DNA of 64,000 bases from Ophioceras dolichostomum (GCA_003049485.1 PYST01000083.1:8498-72497), one strand, 5' to 3'. Positions 32,648-44,279 are shown, numbered from the stretch's first letter. Numbers and translations: made by a program. Notes: generated by a model not told the origin, from the sequence alone.

Positions 32648-34334
32648 TCATGACCAGTGCGGCGGATACTTCTGCTCCACAGACTGGGGATAAGTCCAAA
32701 AGATCAAGAAGTCCATGATGGGGTTCGTGATGCGCCTCCATGCGGGTATCATTTTGGTAGGGAGGTGGTGGTTCGTCCTTTGGTACTCGAACATCAGCAC
32801 GATGTTGCCGAGGACGTTGAGCAGTCGGAATAGCCTACGTAGGGTATGTGCCGGTAGTGACACAGTCAGTATGGCGCGACAGCAGAGAAAGCTGCGGGGA
32901 AATGGATGATACGATGAGAGGATACGGCGCGGATGGAAAGGGGTAGGTAGGCAGGTAGGTAGGTAGGTAGGTTAGGTCATTAGGAGACAGACGCACATGT
33001 TGAGAGAGAAGATGGCTAAAGTCGCCGTCGTGCTCTTGGGCACCTCGTTGAACGGCATTTTACGGTACACGGGAGCGATGGAGTAGACCGGCGGGATCCA
33101 CAGACAGAGAATCATCAACTCCATGATCATGGTCCAGTGGTACGTCCGCACGCGGTTACCGCGGAACATGAGCATGAAGAATGTGAGCCAAAGGAGGATG
33201 AAATTTGCCTGCATTCGTGTTTTGCATCGTCAGTCGTTATGTGGTGAGTGGGCCAGCCTCCGGCCAGATGATTGATGCCCGAGTCGCGGTCAAAACACAA
33301 TGAGCACCATCTTCATGCCGAGATGGCGACAGAGGGCAAGGGGGAAGGGGACTTACCACAGTCGACGCGAAGATCAAGACGTCGTCCCTGAAATACCTCC
33401 ACGCCAGCGCGGCCGCCACAATGCCCAACGCCAGCTGCAGCATGCCCAGCACGAAGAAGAACAACAGGGAGTCGTTATACTGCCTGTAGCAATCCCTGTG
33501 GAACTGCGTGTGCGCCATGGCCGACGGCGGCAGGACGGGCCACCCGCACCAGCGACAGACCCAGATCCCCTCACCGTTGCCCATGATGACCTTCCTCCCC
33601 ACGACCAGCCGGTCGTCCCGCGAGGCCACCGCGCACGGCACGCACTTGGCGTTGAGCGGGTAGTCGCGCCGAGTGCTGGAGGCCAGCAGGAGCGTCGTGC
33701 GCAGGTCGTCGAAGGCGAGGCAGGAGCTGCAGTGGCTCACAAGGAGCTCGCGCAGGTTGTGCACGCCGAAGAGGGCGCGCACCATGCGCGGCGTGGCGAA
33801 GTCGTGGTAGTACCGGCACGTGCGCCGCAGGCGCTCAATGTCGCCGAAGTTGAGGTTGTGGATGATGAGCATCTGCACCTCTGGCGGGAGGGTCTGGAGG
33901 GTTAGTGGGGGGCGTTTCGGTTTTGGTAGCGGGTGTAATTCGATATCCCCTTCTTCGCCTTCGCCCTCGCAGTCCTGCAGGCCCTCGTCGGCGAGATCGC
34001 CCGTGCTTCCGTTCCGGGTGCTTCGTCGTCGACGGTTGTTGCTTCCCGTGCCGGATGCGGCTCCCGACTTCATGGTGCCGGCTGAGCCGGGCCGTTCGGA
34101 CTGGGAGAGCCGGGCCAATCCTTTCTCCAGGTCCACGTCCATGTGGCTAGCCGGCGTGCTGCCGTCTGTGCCGGCGGGTCCTCCAGCCGAGCCGCCTGAG
34201 CCGGATCCTGACCCGCCGGCTGCGGCGTCGTTGGGGACGCCCAGCACCAAAGAGCTGATGGAATTGCGCAGCGAGTGCGACACACCCGTTAGGCCCTGCG
34301 CGATGCGCTGCTGTATTTGCAGGGCCGGGTCCAT
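32648..34334 (-). CDS. F-box protein with Cys-pair motifs and predicted transmembrane segments
   Basis: This protein is about 458 aa from exons 34334-33357, 33208-32997 and 32834-32648. Donors are GTAAGT and GTGCGT and all phases close. Residues 1-140 are disordered (Ser/Gly-rich, basic RRRRST, acidic GEGEEGD). An F-box-like motif occupies about 145-185 (LTLQTLPPEVQMLIIHNLNFGDIERLRRTCRYY). It is followed by three Cys pairs, CSSC (202-205), CVPC (231-234) and CRWC (260-263), with HRDC near 279-282, suggesting zinc binding. The C-terminal part is very hydrophobic, with about four membrane segments: LLFFFVLGMLQLALGIVAAALAW, IFASTVANFILLWLTFFMLMF, MIMELMILCLWIPPVYSI and LAIFSLNMLFRLLNVLGNIVLMF. 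F-box proteins recruit substrates to SCF ligases, so this would be a membrane-anchored adaptor, which is inference. The combination resembles uncharacterised fungal F-box proteins. Confidence 0.82.
32938..32975. repeat. (GGTA)n tetranucleotide repeat in F-box gene intron
   Basis: A short tract of tandem ggta/ggca units lies inside the second intron (32835-32996) of the F-box gene. Confidence 0.85.
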
Positions 34335-37300
34335 CTTATTTGCCAGTCAGTCAGTTCCGTTTCCGGTAACCGACAGACACAGGGCGTGTTCGCCCCGCAG
34401 ATTGTATTGGATGATGATAAGAATGGACGAGAACTCCTTCCCGATCAAACTGGGTTGGGCCTGCCCTTCGCCCAAACGCTACAATACGATCGAATGCCTC
34501 CGATCGTTTCTGCGAAAGAATGCCTCAAGAAATGCCTTGGTGAGCTCTCGGCGAACAAACAGGTATAAAAATGGCGAGACTTTTCTCCCTTCCCGCCCGA
34601 TGATAGATGGTGGTCGCACTCAAACTCAACCGTTCTCGGTTCGGTTGCCGCGCAGATGAGAAAATAAAAAAGAGCCGCAGGTGTGCGTTTCGTCCTTTTC
34701 CTGGTCAGCAGCGGGCGGGTGAGTGAGGCAGGCTGGCAGGCTGGGCACGGGAAAGACAGCTTTCCCCAACGCCAAGGCGGAGGGTTGAGAACGTGTGGTG
34801 TGAGGAGCTGAGCGGCAGGCAAGCTTGCTGGCTGCCTTCCTGATAGCTGAGATCAAGTGGCGAGAGTGAGAGAGACCTTCCTCTTTTTTTTCTTGGTGCA
34901 CACTCTGTTGTGTGACCAACGCCCTTTCAACCTGCTGCTGGCATTGCTTTTGGCCTCCTTTAATATTTGTTTTCCTCCGAAAGCGACAGAAAGATGTCGT
35001 ACAGGCTTCAAGCGACTCTCTCCTCGACACTAGGGTTTTGGGCCCCTTATCTATTAAGAATTTAATTCGAAGAGACAGAAAAAAGAATCATGAATGGAAT
35101 GCAGGTCCGAATACGGGAGGTTGTTGGCGATGACGATAGAGGCCCACTCAACGAATTAAGAATGACTGCCCGTGAGCCTGACGCTGGGATAGGGGATTTA
35201 GGACTTGAGAAGCAAAAAAGATCGAATGACAAGAGAAGTCAAGGTAAGAAAACTTAAGAAGAAACAAGGCTAGATCGGGGAAGTAGAAAATGTCGGTTCG
35301 CACAAAAAGCGTAAATTGGAGGCGACCGAAATGGGATGGGAGGGGAGTGGCTGAGAGTCGAGGTGGATTGGACGGATGATGCAGGTTCGCACAACGCGCT
35401 CGTGCTGAGAAGATGTAGAAGAAAGGAAGGAAATGTGGATAGATGAAGTGGTACGAAAGTGCCACAAGAAACACTACTGCAGGACCTTGCCCGCCGCCAT
35501 GCAGTCGGTGCCGGGCTAATAAAGGGCTAGCTAGCACCAGAGAGCAGAGACTGCCTCACACGAATGCGCGCAAGTCAGAGGTGCAAAGTGCTGACCAATC
35601 TGGGCAGTCCAGTCCTTCCGTCCTCGAGTCCGAGCACACGATGAGGTTGATAAGAGGTAGGTAAGGCAGGCGACGGGAGATATGTATCCTCTCTTTCTCC
35701 CTCGAGACGGCAAGCAGGCAGGCAGAAGCTTAATAGCACCCGGCAGATAGGTAGAGGTAGGTATCCGTGGTTCAATAAGAGCGGGGAAGAAGAAGAAAAA
35801 AAAAGATATTTACTCGTGATCGATCGACCAAAAGAGAGACGGCAGCCCTAGGTACCGATTCTTGTGGATCGTTCGTCGTAGGACTTTCAAGAGACTTGAC
35901 AGATGATGTTGTTGATGATGACTGATTGAGGGCCTCGAGTGATGTGAGACCCGGACCTCGGAGGGCGCTAAGGTGGGCAAAAATGTGGGGCTCCAATGTT
36001 GTCTGGTGCTTTTGAACCACGGACGAGCTGAACTTGTTTGGCAGACACGCAAACAGACAAACAGACGTCAACTTGCGGGGCAGTGGCAGGTATCTGGGCT
36101 CCCCGTGAGCTGGGCTGAGGATGATCAGAACGGTTCGAGCAGAAAAAAAGAACAGGGAACCTCCCAGCAAAGCTCGGAAGAAGCAGTGGGCATTGGTAAT
36201 GTTAGAGTGAACGCTGGAGCTAGCGTCAGCTCGGCGGTAGCGGCTGGACCTAACTGAGCTTGACTCGCGACGGCTCAGCAGCAAGGGAGAGTGCGCTGAG
36301 GAGGAAGTGATGCCGTTAACGAAAGATCACAATAAACGAGAAGAGAGTTTGTGTGCTCTGACATTTTAGCTTTTTCGCGTCGATGGGGTTCATCCAGTTC
36401 AGTAACCAGTCCAGACCAACAAGAACCCGGTGCGCACTCAACTGCGGTGGCACTCACGCGCTCTCGCTGTCGCGATGAGAGGATGTGCGATGACTGGACA
36501 GCAGCTTTCTTTGTGGACAAAAAACGGCGGGGCAGAAGGATTTTGGTTCTGATAGGGGGGCGAGTGCGAGGTGGCGTCGTCTGAGTCGCCCACACTCCTC
36601 ACTCCTCTCATCATTGTCCCTTGAATGAGCGGCAGGATTCGCATGCTTTGCCCAGTGCTGACAACGAAGCTTGAAATGGACAGATGGAATAGAACATGAT
36701 CGATTTCGCACTTCGAATACGGGCTACCTTACTTTACAATTCTACTTCAGATGCTTCTGGCTCCGATGTCTATCAGTCCTTCCGCGATCGCCATGTTCTT
36801 TATCGGTCCGGACACCCCCGTGCTCGTACTCTCCCTTCATTGGCCATCCAAGGGGGAAAGCTGCCTCCGAGGGGGTCTGGCCGATCCAGCCCGTGATTCT
36901 GCCTAGGATCGCGACCTGTCCACCCGCGAACATACTTATGGAGGGGCAGGCGTGGGGTTGGGACGATTTCACGAGCCAGCACACTCGCCCTGCCTCTTGA
37001 CGGAAGGAGTGCGATGCGGGGCAAAACTCTTCCACAGCCCTCAATGTGCTGAGGAACTACGCCCCTGCCTCAGCCCGCGGTGGGCCCCGCTACAACCTCA
37101 GGCTACCCGAGACGCTGGGTACGCTAATCACGCGGCAGTTAGTTTCCTGCCAACCTCCCAAATCATCGCCATGCAAACTGAACCCGGACGAGGCTCTGCA
37201 CTTTTGTTTTCTCTGACATCCATCGCCGTGAATGTTTTTTTATACATAGGTGTGCAAGTGGAATCCGTGGGTCTGTGAGAGTTGGTGAACGGGGAGAAAC

Positions 37301-38093
37301 AGGTCCCAGCCATCCAGCCCAGAAATGGCACGATCCGTCAATGTTGACTTCACAGTGACTTCTGGGACTACCAAACTCCACCGTCCACAGGTATCTATCC
37401 TGCCAGGCTGCCATGAATCTTCAACTACCTAATATAACACATATGACAAAGAAATATTGCCAACGTTAGCTCTAGGACTGACTAACCACATCGAGCAACC
37501 ACTCAGCTGCAATATTAGTTCTCCAGCCGAAGAATGCCATCCGAGCGGACAGCACTAAAATATAGGCTAGCCACGAGAGCATTAGAAACTCGAGACTCTT
37601 TCCAGCGGCGCAAAGCTTCAGCATCCGCACGGTAGTCGCCTAAGGACAACGACAAGGGCAACGACTATACCGCGCGATTCACGATTCAGACAGATATAGC
37701 AACCTACTCACAGGCAGACAGATATTCCTCCCCACCTGACAATATCACCGCCACTAAGTCCTGGCCCTATATGTGCCCTGCCCAGCCTTCCGTTGCCCGA
37801 CTGTGACCTATGTGCCCAGATGGTACCCGCCTAAACATAGTCTCGGTGTTTACAAGTTGTAGAATGCGCGCACATACGCACGATCCCGCCCGCCTGTCTA
37901 ACTAGGTACCTATCTACCTATTTGTCCTAGCTCACCGACCTGAGAGCACTAACTTCGCATCTGCCACTTGGGCAGCCATCCCCATCCCTATCCCTTCCTT
38001 ACCCCTCTTATTCGCTCGGCTGGCGGGCAGATGTGCCAGCCATCCATCACAACGCCGCTACCAGCACAGCCAAGCCTGCTGGCTATCACCTAC
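34335..38093. other. 3.8-kb gene-free region
   Basis: This is the longest clearly non-coding stretch in the window, upstream of the F-box gene and downstream of the C2H2 gene, both on the minus strand. It must include the F-box gene promoter and 5' UTR. Open frames on both strands lack signatures and plausible splice structure. CTAGGTACC-type palindromes occur at about 35848-35856 and 37902-37911. I cannot exclude a long non-coding RNA or UTR introns. Confidence 0.4.
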
Positions 38094-41000
38094 TCACACC
38101 GAGCCGTTAGACCCACCTCCATTCGCACCAGCATTCCACAGACCAGGGAAAGCGCCGGGGATGTTTATGTTGTTGTAGGCGCCGAGTCCTTGCTGCTGCG
38201 GCTGCGAGTCCGGGATGACATTCCCGTCGTCCATCTGCAGATCGGAGAAGTCGTCGCTGCCTGGTAGGACGCAGCTGAGGGTGGTGCCGTCGGACATGTA
38301 GAAGCCTTGCGAGTGCTGCGAGTGCTGCGACTGCGCCGCCGGGCTCCGCAGGGCCAAGATGGCCGCCTCTGCGTCGAAGCCCCCGTTGCTGTTGTAGGAC
38401 CCGTAGTCGACGAGGCCTGTGCCGGCGTCGCCGCCGTTCCCGGAGGAGGCGAGGGAGGTGATGCCGGTGTTGGCGCTCATGTTGCTGAGGTTGCTATCTT
38501 GGGTGATGTAGTGGGGGCCGCCGGTGGATTGGAGCGACGACGAGACGGCGTGTGGCAGCGCCGGGGGTTGTTGCGCCAGCTGCTGCTGTCCTGTGGATCT
38601 AGCAACAACGTCGTCGAGGCCACCGACGCCGGAGTCCTTCTTGCCGTGGTTGGAGGAGGGATGGGCGGCAGCGACTGGATATTCTGGCCGCTTGCCCGCC
38701 TGGACTGCAGACTGCGGAGTCGGCAGCTGGCTGGAAGGATCTGGGACTTGTGCGTTGCCGGTGGTGGCGCCGCCGTTGAGGCCACCGTTTGTGCCGTTGC
38801 CGTTCATGTGGGTAGCCGTGTTGGTGTTGAGCACTGGCTGGTGTGGCGGCTGGTGCGGCCCGAGAGGGGGTTGCCAGATCATGTTTATCGAGCCACCCCC
38901 AGTGTTCGCCGTGTACTGTGGCTGATGTCCCTGGCTGACCATCCCGTAATGGGGTTGGGGTGCCATCGTGGTGTTCGGAAAGTGCTGCAGCCCTGAGCTC
39001 GCCGTTGTTGGTTTGGGCGCGGATTGGTTTCGTCGTCGGCCGACCTGCTGAGGTGATGACGAGGCTGGTGACGATGATGCGGCACGCTCGGGGCTGAAGG
39101 CCGGTGTCGAGCGTGGTGGGATGGCGGTCGGAAGGGGCCCGGCAGGTTGGATGCTCCTCATCATCTGTGATGGATAGGGTTGGATGGGTGCATACGAGGG
39201 GGTTGGCTGGGGCGGCATGGACTGCTGCATGGAGTGTGAAAATTGCTCGATGGGGAACTGTTGCTCCTGCTCTTGCTGCGAGAGCCACTCATGGTCGTAC
39301 TGAAGATTCTCGACAGCTATGGGCTGTGCGGGCTGGACAGGGGCGGCTGGCGGGGCAGGCGCCGTAACAGTAGTTGACGACGGGACAGGTGTGTCTCCAT
39401 TCCTGTCCTTTGTTCGACTGTTCTCGATGACGGTGAAGATGAATTTGTGACAGCAAGAGTGAGCTCCGCTGATAGCAGCCTTCTGGAACTCGTTTCGGAA
39501 AGCCTCGCGGACCTCGTCTAGCTCGACAGGCGGTACGAACTCTTCGGGGGGGAACTCCGAGTCCATGGGGAAGAGCGTGCGCCAGAGCAAGCCCCAACGA
39601 TCGATCTTGGAATTGTTCTTACGCCCAGTAAGCAGGGCGTCGATCTGCGGGGATATGCCGTTCTCTGGGTCCTCGGCGGCACTGGCAGGTTCGCGTCGAG
39701 CGTCGCACAACTCTTCCCTCGGCAGGGTGACGTGGTTGTGCAGCTCTTCCGCAGAGTGGAATCTTTCGCCGCATCGCATGCACGTGTGCATATGCATTGG
39801 CATGTTGACGCGCTTGTGATGCATCCGGATGTGGCGTCTGATACTCGAGGTTTGCGTCGAGCTTCTTGTTAGCACAAGTTTGTTTGTTCTCTGCAAAGGG
39901 GTTATGGGAGGAAGTGAATGGGAAGACAAGAGAAGAGGAAGTCGCCAACAAACGCACTTGAGTCTGGTCAGATCGGCAAACTTCTGGGTCGCGCAGGGTA
40001 GGTGATCACGGATGTTGAACCGGAGAGGGTTGCGCTTGCGGTACGGACAGCCGAAGCCCGGACCGAGATCGATCGGGCCTCCGCCCCCGCCGCCAGGGGG
40101 ACCCCCACCACCCCAGTCGCCGTCGTCGCTGCCATTACCGTCGTCGTCGCCATCATCAGGGTTCTTCTTCCGCTGACCATATTTCCGCTTATTGCTGTTG
40201 TTCTGCTTCCGCTGGTTCTGGTTCTGGTTGTTTTGGGGCGGTTGCGTGTTACCGCTGCTGCTGGTGCCGGTGCCCGCCGGATCCGGTCCAGGGGTCGCGT
40301 CTGTCGGACACTGATGTTGGTAGTCCCGCTGGTCGTCCTGCTGACTGTCCTGCTGGTGCTGCTGTATTTTTCTCGCGACGATGAGGTTGGACGCCTGCTC
40401 AACGAAGACGAGGGAAAGAGCCTTGAGGGACCTCTCGAGCTCCTCGTCGTCGGCATTATCGTTATGGTCGAGCATGACCTTGAACATATCGTCCTGAAAC
40501 TTGTCAAGACATGTGTCTCCCAGATCCCCACAGCTCGCGCTTAGGCCGACGGGGTCGTCTAGGCTTGACTCGACTGATCCCGGCGGAGTGAACATCTCTC
40601 GCTTCGGAACATCGCGAGGTGTCTCATCGTCGTCGTCGTCGATGAAACGACAGTATTGATTGTTCTCGCGATCATCTTCGTTCTCGTCCTCCTCGTCATC
40701 ACTCATCGGGTAGTCCGCAACTTCGACATCAACCTTGCTGATAGCAGCGGGAGGAGGAGGAGGAGCAGCAGGGCCAACAAAGGCTGTGGCAACGGCTACA
40801 TCTGTAGCGATCGCTGCAACTTTTGCATCCATATCAGGCTGAAAGACATCGTCACCGACAAGTGAGAGGCCAGAGCACAGCTGATTGGTCAGCCCCGTGA
40901 CGGGAGTCGTGGCCCTTGCCGGGGGTGTCGGGGGGTTGAGCGCTGGGTGGGTTGGGGTCGCATCTTGCCGCGTCAAGGGCGGCGAGTCTCTGGGGGAACG

Positions 41001-41681
41001 CGGGAAAGTGCTGGGATGGGCAAGACCGGACATGACAGGGTCGGGCGGCCAGTGCACCGACTTCTGCGAGTACTCGGTCCTCGATCTCTTCACGCTGCCG
41101 GGGGACGGTGTGGGGTCCAGCACCTCGTCGATGGTGGTCTTCCGCGACGATAACGAAGACGAGGAGCCGGCAGCACTCATCTGGATGGGCAACGGAGGGT
41201 CTGCTGCAAAGCAGAAGGTGGGAGACGAGGGGGAGGATGGTTCGGTTTGGTAATCAGTGAGGGTCGTCGACGTCCTCGTCACCTCGGATGGGGCGAAGCT
41301 GCTCGCGCGAGATGGACTGGAGAGGGTTGGAGACTCCGGCGGATCTTGTATATCATATGGCCTGACTGTTTTGTCGGAATGCATACTACTAAGTGACTCG
41401 AGCGTTGGTCGCACTGGTGGTTGGCTCGGGACGGCACCAACATTCTCCGACTCAATGTCGGAGTCAGGGATAGAGTCGGCGCAACTCGGTTTGAGTACCG
41501 CACTGTTGGGATCCTCGCTGTCCAGCTCATCCTGTTGGAGCTGGCTGTCATCCGGGCTATGAGGTTTGGGGTCATCGGACGGTCTCGAGGGCTGTGAGTC
41601 CACCACGCCAGCGTGTCCAAGTCCCTGTTGACCCTCGATCCTGTCCGCCACGCCAGCCTCGCCTCCGTCGTGCGTGGACAT
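38094..41681 (-). CDS. Large C2H2-type zinc-finger protein
   Basis: This putative nuclear regulator is about 1155 aa from exons 41681-39958 and 39837-38094. The intron (39957-39838) has a GTGCGT donor, a CTAAC branch and a CAG acceptor, and lies within the first finger. Residues 1-540 are Ser/Pro/acidic-rich and disordered, ending in an Asn/Gln/Lys tract and a Gly-rich run. The finger region (about 550-620) reads GCPYRKRNPLRFNIRDHLPC, DLTRLKRHIRMHHKR, CMRCGERFHSAEELHNHV, a paired C2H2-like module widespread in filamentous fungi. A conserved segment follows (WGLLWRTLFPMDSEFPPEEF). The rest is Gln/Pro/Asn/Ser-rich and ends with an acidic-hydrophobic patch (SDDFSDLQMDDG) that could be an activation region. 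Targets are unknown. The intron is a multiple of three with no stop, so an unspliced form would also be translatable. Confidence 0.85.
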   Translation of the reverse strand: MSTHDGGEAGVADRIEGQQGLGHAGVVDSQPSRPSDDPKPHSPDDSQLQQDELDSEDPNSAVLKPSCADSIPDSDIESENVGAVPSQPPVRPTLESLSSMHSDKTVRPYDIQDPPESPTLSSPSRASSFAPSEVTRTSTTLTDYQTEPSSPSSPTFCFAADPPLPIQMSAAGSSSSLSSRKTTIDEVLDPTPSPGSVKRSRTEYSQKSVHWPPDPVMSGLAHPSTFPRSPRDSPPLTRQDATPTHPALNPPTPPARATTPVTGLTNQLCSGLSLVGDDVFQPDMDAKVAAIATDVAVATAFVGPAAPPPPPAAISKVDVEVADYPMSDDEEDENEDDRENNQYCRFIDDDDDETPRDVPKREMFTPPGSVESSLDDPVGLSASCGDLGDTCLDKFQDDMFKVMLDHNDNADDEELERSLKALSLVFVEQASNLIVARKIQQHQQDSQQDDQRDYQHQCPTDATPGPDPAGTGTSSSGNTQPPQNNQNQNQRKQNNSNKRKYGQRKKNPDDGDDDGNGSDDGDWGGGGPPGGGGGGPIDLGPGFGCPYRKRNPLRFNIRDHLPCATQKFADLTRLKCVCWRLPLLLSSHSLPPITPLQRTNKLVLTRSSTQTSSIRRHIRMHHKRVNMPMHMHTCMRCGERFHSAEELHNHVTLPREELCDARREPASAAEDPENGISPQIDALLTGRKNNSKIDRWGLLWRTLFPMDSEFPPEEFVPPVELDEVREAFRNEFQKAAISGAHSCCHKFIFTVIENSRTKDRNGDTPVPSSTTVTAPAPPAAPVQPAQPIAVENLQYDHEWLSQQEQEQQFPIEQFSHSMQQSMPPQPTPSYAPIQPYPSQMMRSIQPAGPLPTAIPPRSTPAFSPERAASSSPASSSPQQVGRRRNQSAPKPTTASSGLQHFPNTTMAPQPHYGMVSQGHQPQYTANTGGGSINMIWQPPLGPHQPPHQPVLNTNTATHMNGNGTNGGLNGGATTGNAQVPDPSSQLPTPQSAVQAGKRPEYPVAAAHPSSNHGKKDSGVGGLDDVVARSTGQQQLAQQPPALPHAVSSSLQSTGGPHYITQDSNLSNMSANTGITSLASSGNGGDAGTGLVDYGSYNSNGGFDAEAAILALRSPAAQSQHSQHSQGFYMSDGTTLSCVLPGSDDFSDLQMDDGNVIPDSQPQQQGLGAYNNINIPGAFPGLWNAGANGGGSNGSV

Positions 41682-43935
41682 AGTAGCTGTAATGCTGGTG
41701 GCCTAGGTGGCTACCTGGTAGCTTCCTTGCTCCCGACGGAACGGGCGCGCCCGTGTTCGGTGGAATGGAAGGGGGGCAAACAAAGGGGAAAAAGGACTAC
41801 GAACTAAGTCGATCAACAGCAAATAATAACACCACGTTTGATGGGGCGCGAAGGATAAAAAAACGAGAGGACAAAAGTTCGCGGTCAGAAGACGAGTGTT
41901 TTGTCTGATCTTTGGCACCGAGAGGTCTGCGAGGGACACGGGAGACTCTTCCAAACAGAGTGGAAAGACCGAAAGGTAGGGATGGGAGGGGGTGTGTTGG
42001 AAGATCAACCCCCTCCTCGTTACAGTCGCGCATTTTCATCACTAGCGACCTCAGCCTGACCTCCCTTCCCTGCCGTTATCCTCCCCTTCCTCCCCGTCTC
42101 TGCGTCCGTGTGGCGCTGAGAGCTCTTGGTGCATGCGACAGTAGCCGCGCTGGATAATTCTGGGCCGCAATAGGCCTCAATATTGATGGCCATGGGGGGT
42201 GCATTGGGGGTATTTTCCCGCACTAGCAGCTCCAGCTGGCGCGTGGTGGGTGGGCGGAGGTTTCCCGCATTCTGTCATTGTGACGCCAGTCACTGCATGA
42301 TTGTGCAAGGAGATTCAATGTTTGAGAGGGGTTCATTGGCTCGTCTCCAGGGGGGCAACGCTCAGAAGGTGTGGCAGCTTAGCCCCAATTGGGAAACATT
42401 GCACCCATGCCAATGCCACATTCAAGCTGCTCCCCCGGTCGCGGCCCCCGAAATACGGACGTAGCAAAAGAGAATAAAGCGAAATTGATTGCAACCATTG
42501 GATCCCTCCGTTCGGTTTTAAACAATTGCGGCTCAACTGGCTTTCTGGGTCAGACAAACATCAATAGAGACTCGCAAGTGCGAGTGGGCAGAACCGTGTC
42601 CGCTAGGCATTCTCCTGAACCCATTATGCCGTCGAGCAGGGTATGATCTGGACCTGCAGGTTGGGTGAGTCCTTTCGTTGCCCGGTGTGCGTCGCCTAGC
42701 TGAAGTCGGGCACCAGACCGGCCTGCGGATGACCACCAGGTCGCCTCCGATACAGATGTCAAGATCCCAGGGGATTCCCTTGACCGGCATACGTCGGATC
42801 CCTCAACTCAGCCCACAAACGTTACATGTTTCCCACTGTCCGCAGCCTCGCCTGCCGGTCGCTCGTTTCCGCGACGGATCAGGAAATGTCTATATATCTC
42901 CCTTTCCGCTCCCCCCAAAAGCTCCAGCCTTTGCGCGTGTGTGCGGGAGGTGTTTTGCGCCTTGATGGCCAAGCTGAGTCCCGATTACCACTCCTGCTAA
43001 CCCATCTGCCATGGACTCTCCACGGTATCACTCCAACTCACCTCTATCTATCTTCAAATCTCCCGCCCTCGTTGTTACTGTCCCTACTACCCTTTCTCCC
43101 TTTCACCCTTCTACGTCTCCAGACACCTTTCCTCCCCAGAAACCCCGAACACGGTCACACGACGAGGAACCTCCCTGATCCCTGATCCTTGTCTGCCACG
43201 ATGAGGACCGCATACTCGACAGCTTTGCGTACAGCCCAACGTAAGTTGCACACTTTCATACTCGGGTAGATAGCATCAGATGGAGGAGACCCTCAATAGG
43301 TCGACTGCCCCCTGGCTCGGCTTGAGAGGCGCAGGCAGACAGACGGACAGACAGACGACAGATAGATTTGGGGGCCGTCCATTCGGACCGTGCTATCCCC
43401 GGCTCTGGTTTCTCTGTTCATACAGCGATTGCTGAGTCTGGTGCCGAACATCTACAAGTTTAAACAGCCTTATGTTTGAGGGACTCTGATTGGATCGAAC
43501 CGGGCCTGGTTCAGACAGCAGTGGCCTTAGACAGGAGCAACTTTATGCAGGCAGAACTTCAAACCCCAACACCGCAATCCGGGCTTGAAGCACTCGCGAA
43601 CTCAGTCGCGATGGTATCAATGTTGAATAAAAACAATTTTCACGATTTTGAGATGGCTTTTCTGTCGTTTCCAAACTCTTCCTCTTTCTCCTCAGTTTTG
43701 AGAACTTTGAGAATCTCGCGAGCAAAATCATCATCATCAGCCATCAAGATTCCATCATCACCATCATCAAAAGCCATCGCCAAGACACCTGCGCGTCGCC
43801 GGCGTCCACCACAGAATAAAAAACAAAATTACAACCGAAAAAGTGAGACCAAACATATCGCCGCCGATCCAGCAATACGTGATGCATGCTAAAACATGAT
43901 CCTAGAAGACGAAAACCTCGTCACCGACCTCCATC
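41682..43935. promoter_or_regulatory. Divergent intergenic region (C2H2 gene / 83-aa gene)
   Basis: This 2.25-kb region lies between divergent genes. Pyrimidine-rich DNA at about 43000-43200 looks like a transcription start region for the plus-strand gene. An ATG at 43201 opens a 40-nt frame that ends at a GTAAGT donor (43241). This may be a 5' UTR exon or an upstream ORF followed by a long leader intron. No other exon is supported. Confidence 0.4.
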
Positions 43936-44279
43936 ATGAGCGGCAAGTCGGGCTCGTCTGGCAGCGGCTCTGCTCCTCAGTCGGTGTAAGTCAAAAGATA
44001 GCCACCACGAGAAAGAAACATGCCAATGACTTAAAAGGTCCGAGCTAACGACATGGCTTCCAAATTTCGCAACCTAGATACACCTACCCGTCCGAGATGC
44101 TCGAGCAGCACTACTACTACGTCGATACCGTGCCGGACTACCTCATCCAGGGCAACCCGCCCTCAGAGGCACAACGCAAGGCAGATATGGAACGAAAGCT
44201 CCAGCAGCTGGAGCGGGACTTCCACGCCGCGGATGCAGGCCAGAGTCAGGGCCGGCGGTGGGGTAGTAGTCGTCGCTAG
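43936..44279 (+). CDS. 83-aa hydrophilic protein of unknown function
   Basis: I do not recognise this family. Two exons, 43936-43985 and 44078-44279, are joined by an intron with donor GTAAGT, branch GCTAAC and acceptor CTAG, and phase 2 is restored. The product starts MSGKSGSSGSGSAPQS, then has a Tyr-rich segment (YTYPSEMLEQHYYYVDTVPDY). It continues through a charged helical region (AQRKADMERKLQQLERDFHAADA) into a basic tail (RRWGSSRR). The textbook intron signals and protein-like composition support a real gene. There is no signal peptide or membrane segment. The central charged segment could form a short coiled coil. Upstream exons may exist. Confidence 0.65.

Noticed and set aside
38307..38996. 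Plus-strand 229-codon frame opposite the C2H2 gene
   Set aside because: It is an antisense shadow with Val/Gly/Arg bias, while the minus frame is continuous for over 1100 residues.
42826..43185. 119-codon Leu/Pro-rich plus-strand frame upstream of the 83-aa gene
   Set aside because: The DNA is a pyrimidine-rich leader region. The translation is a product of that composition and has no signal peptide or domain support.
43476..43892. 138-codon plus-strand frame (MRDSDWIEPGL...)
   Set aside because: It is Ser/Lys/Arg-rich without a family signature and probably lies in a leader intron or 5' UTR. Too weak to call.
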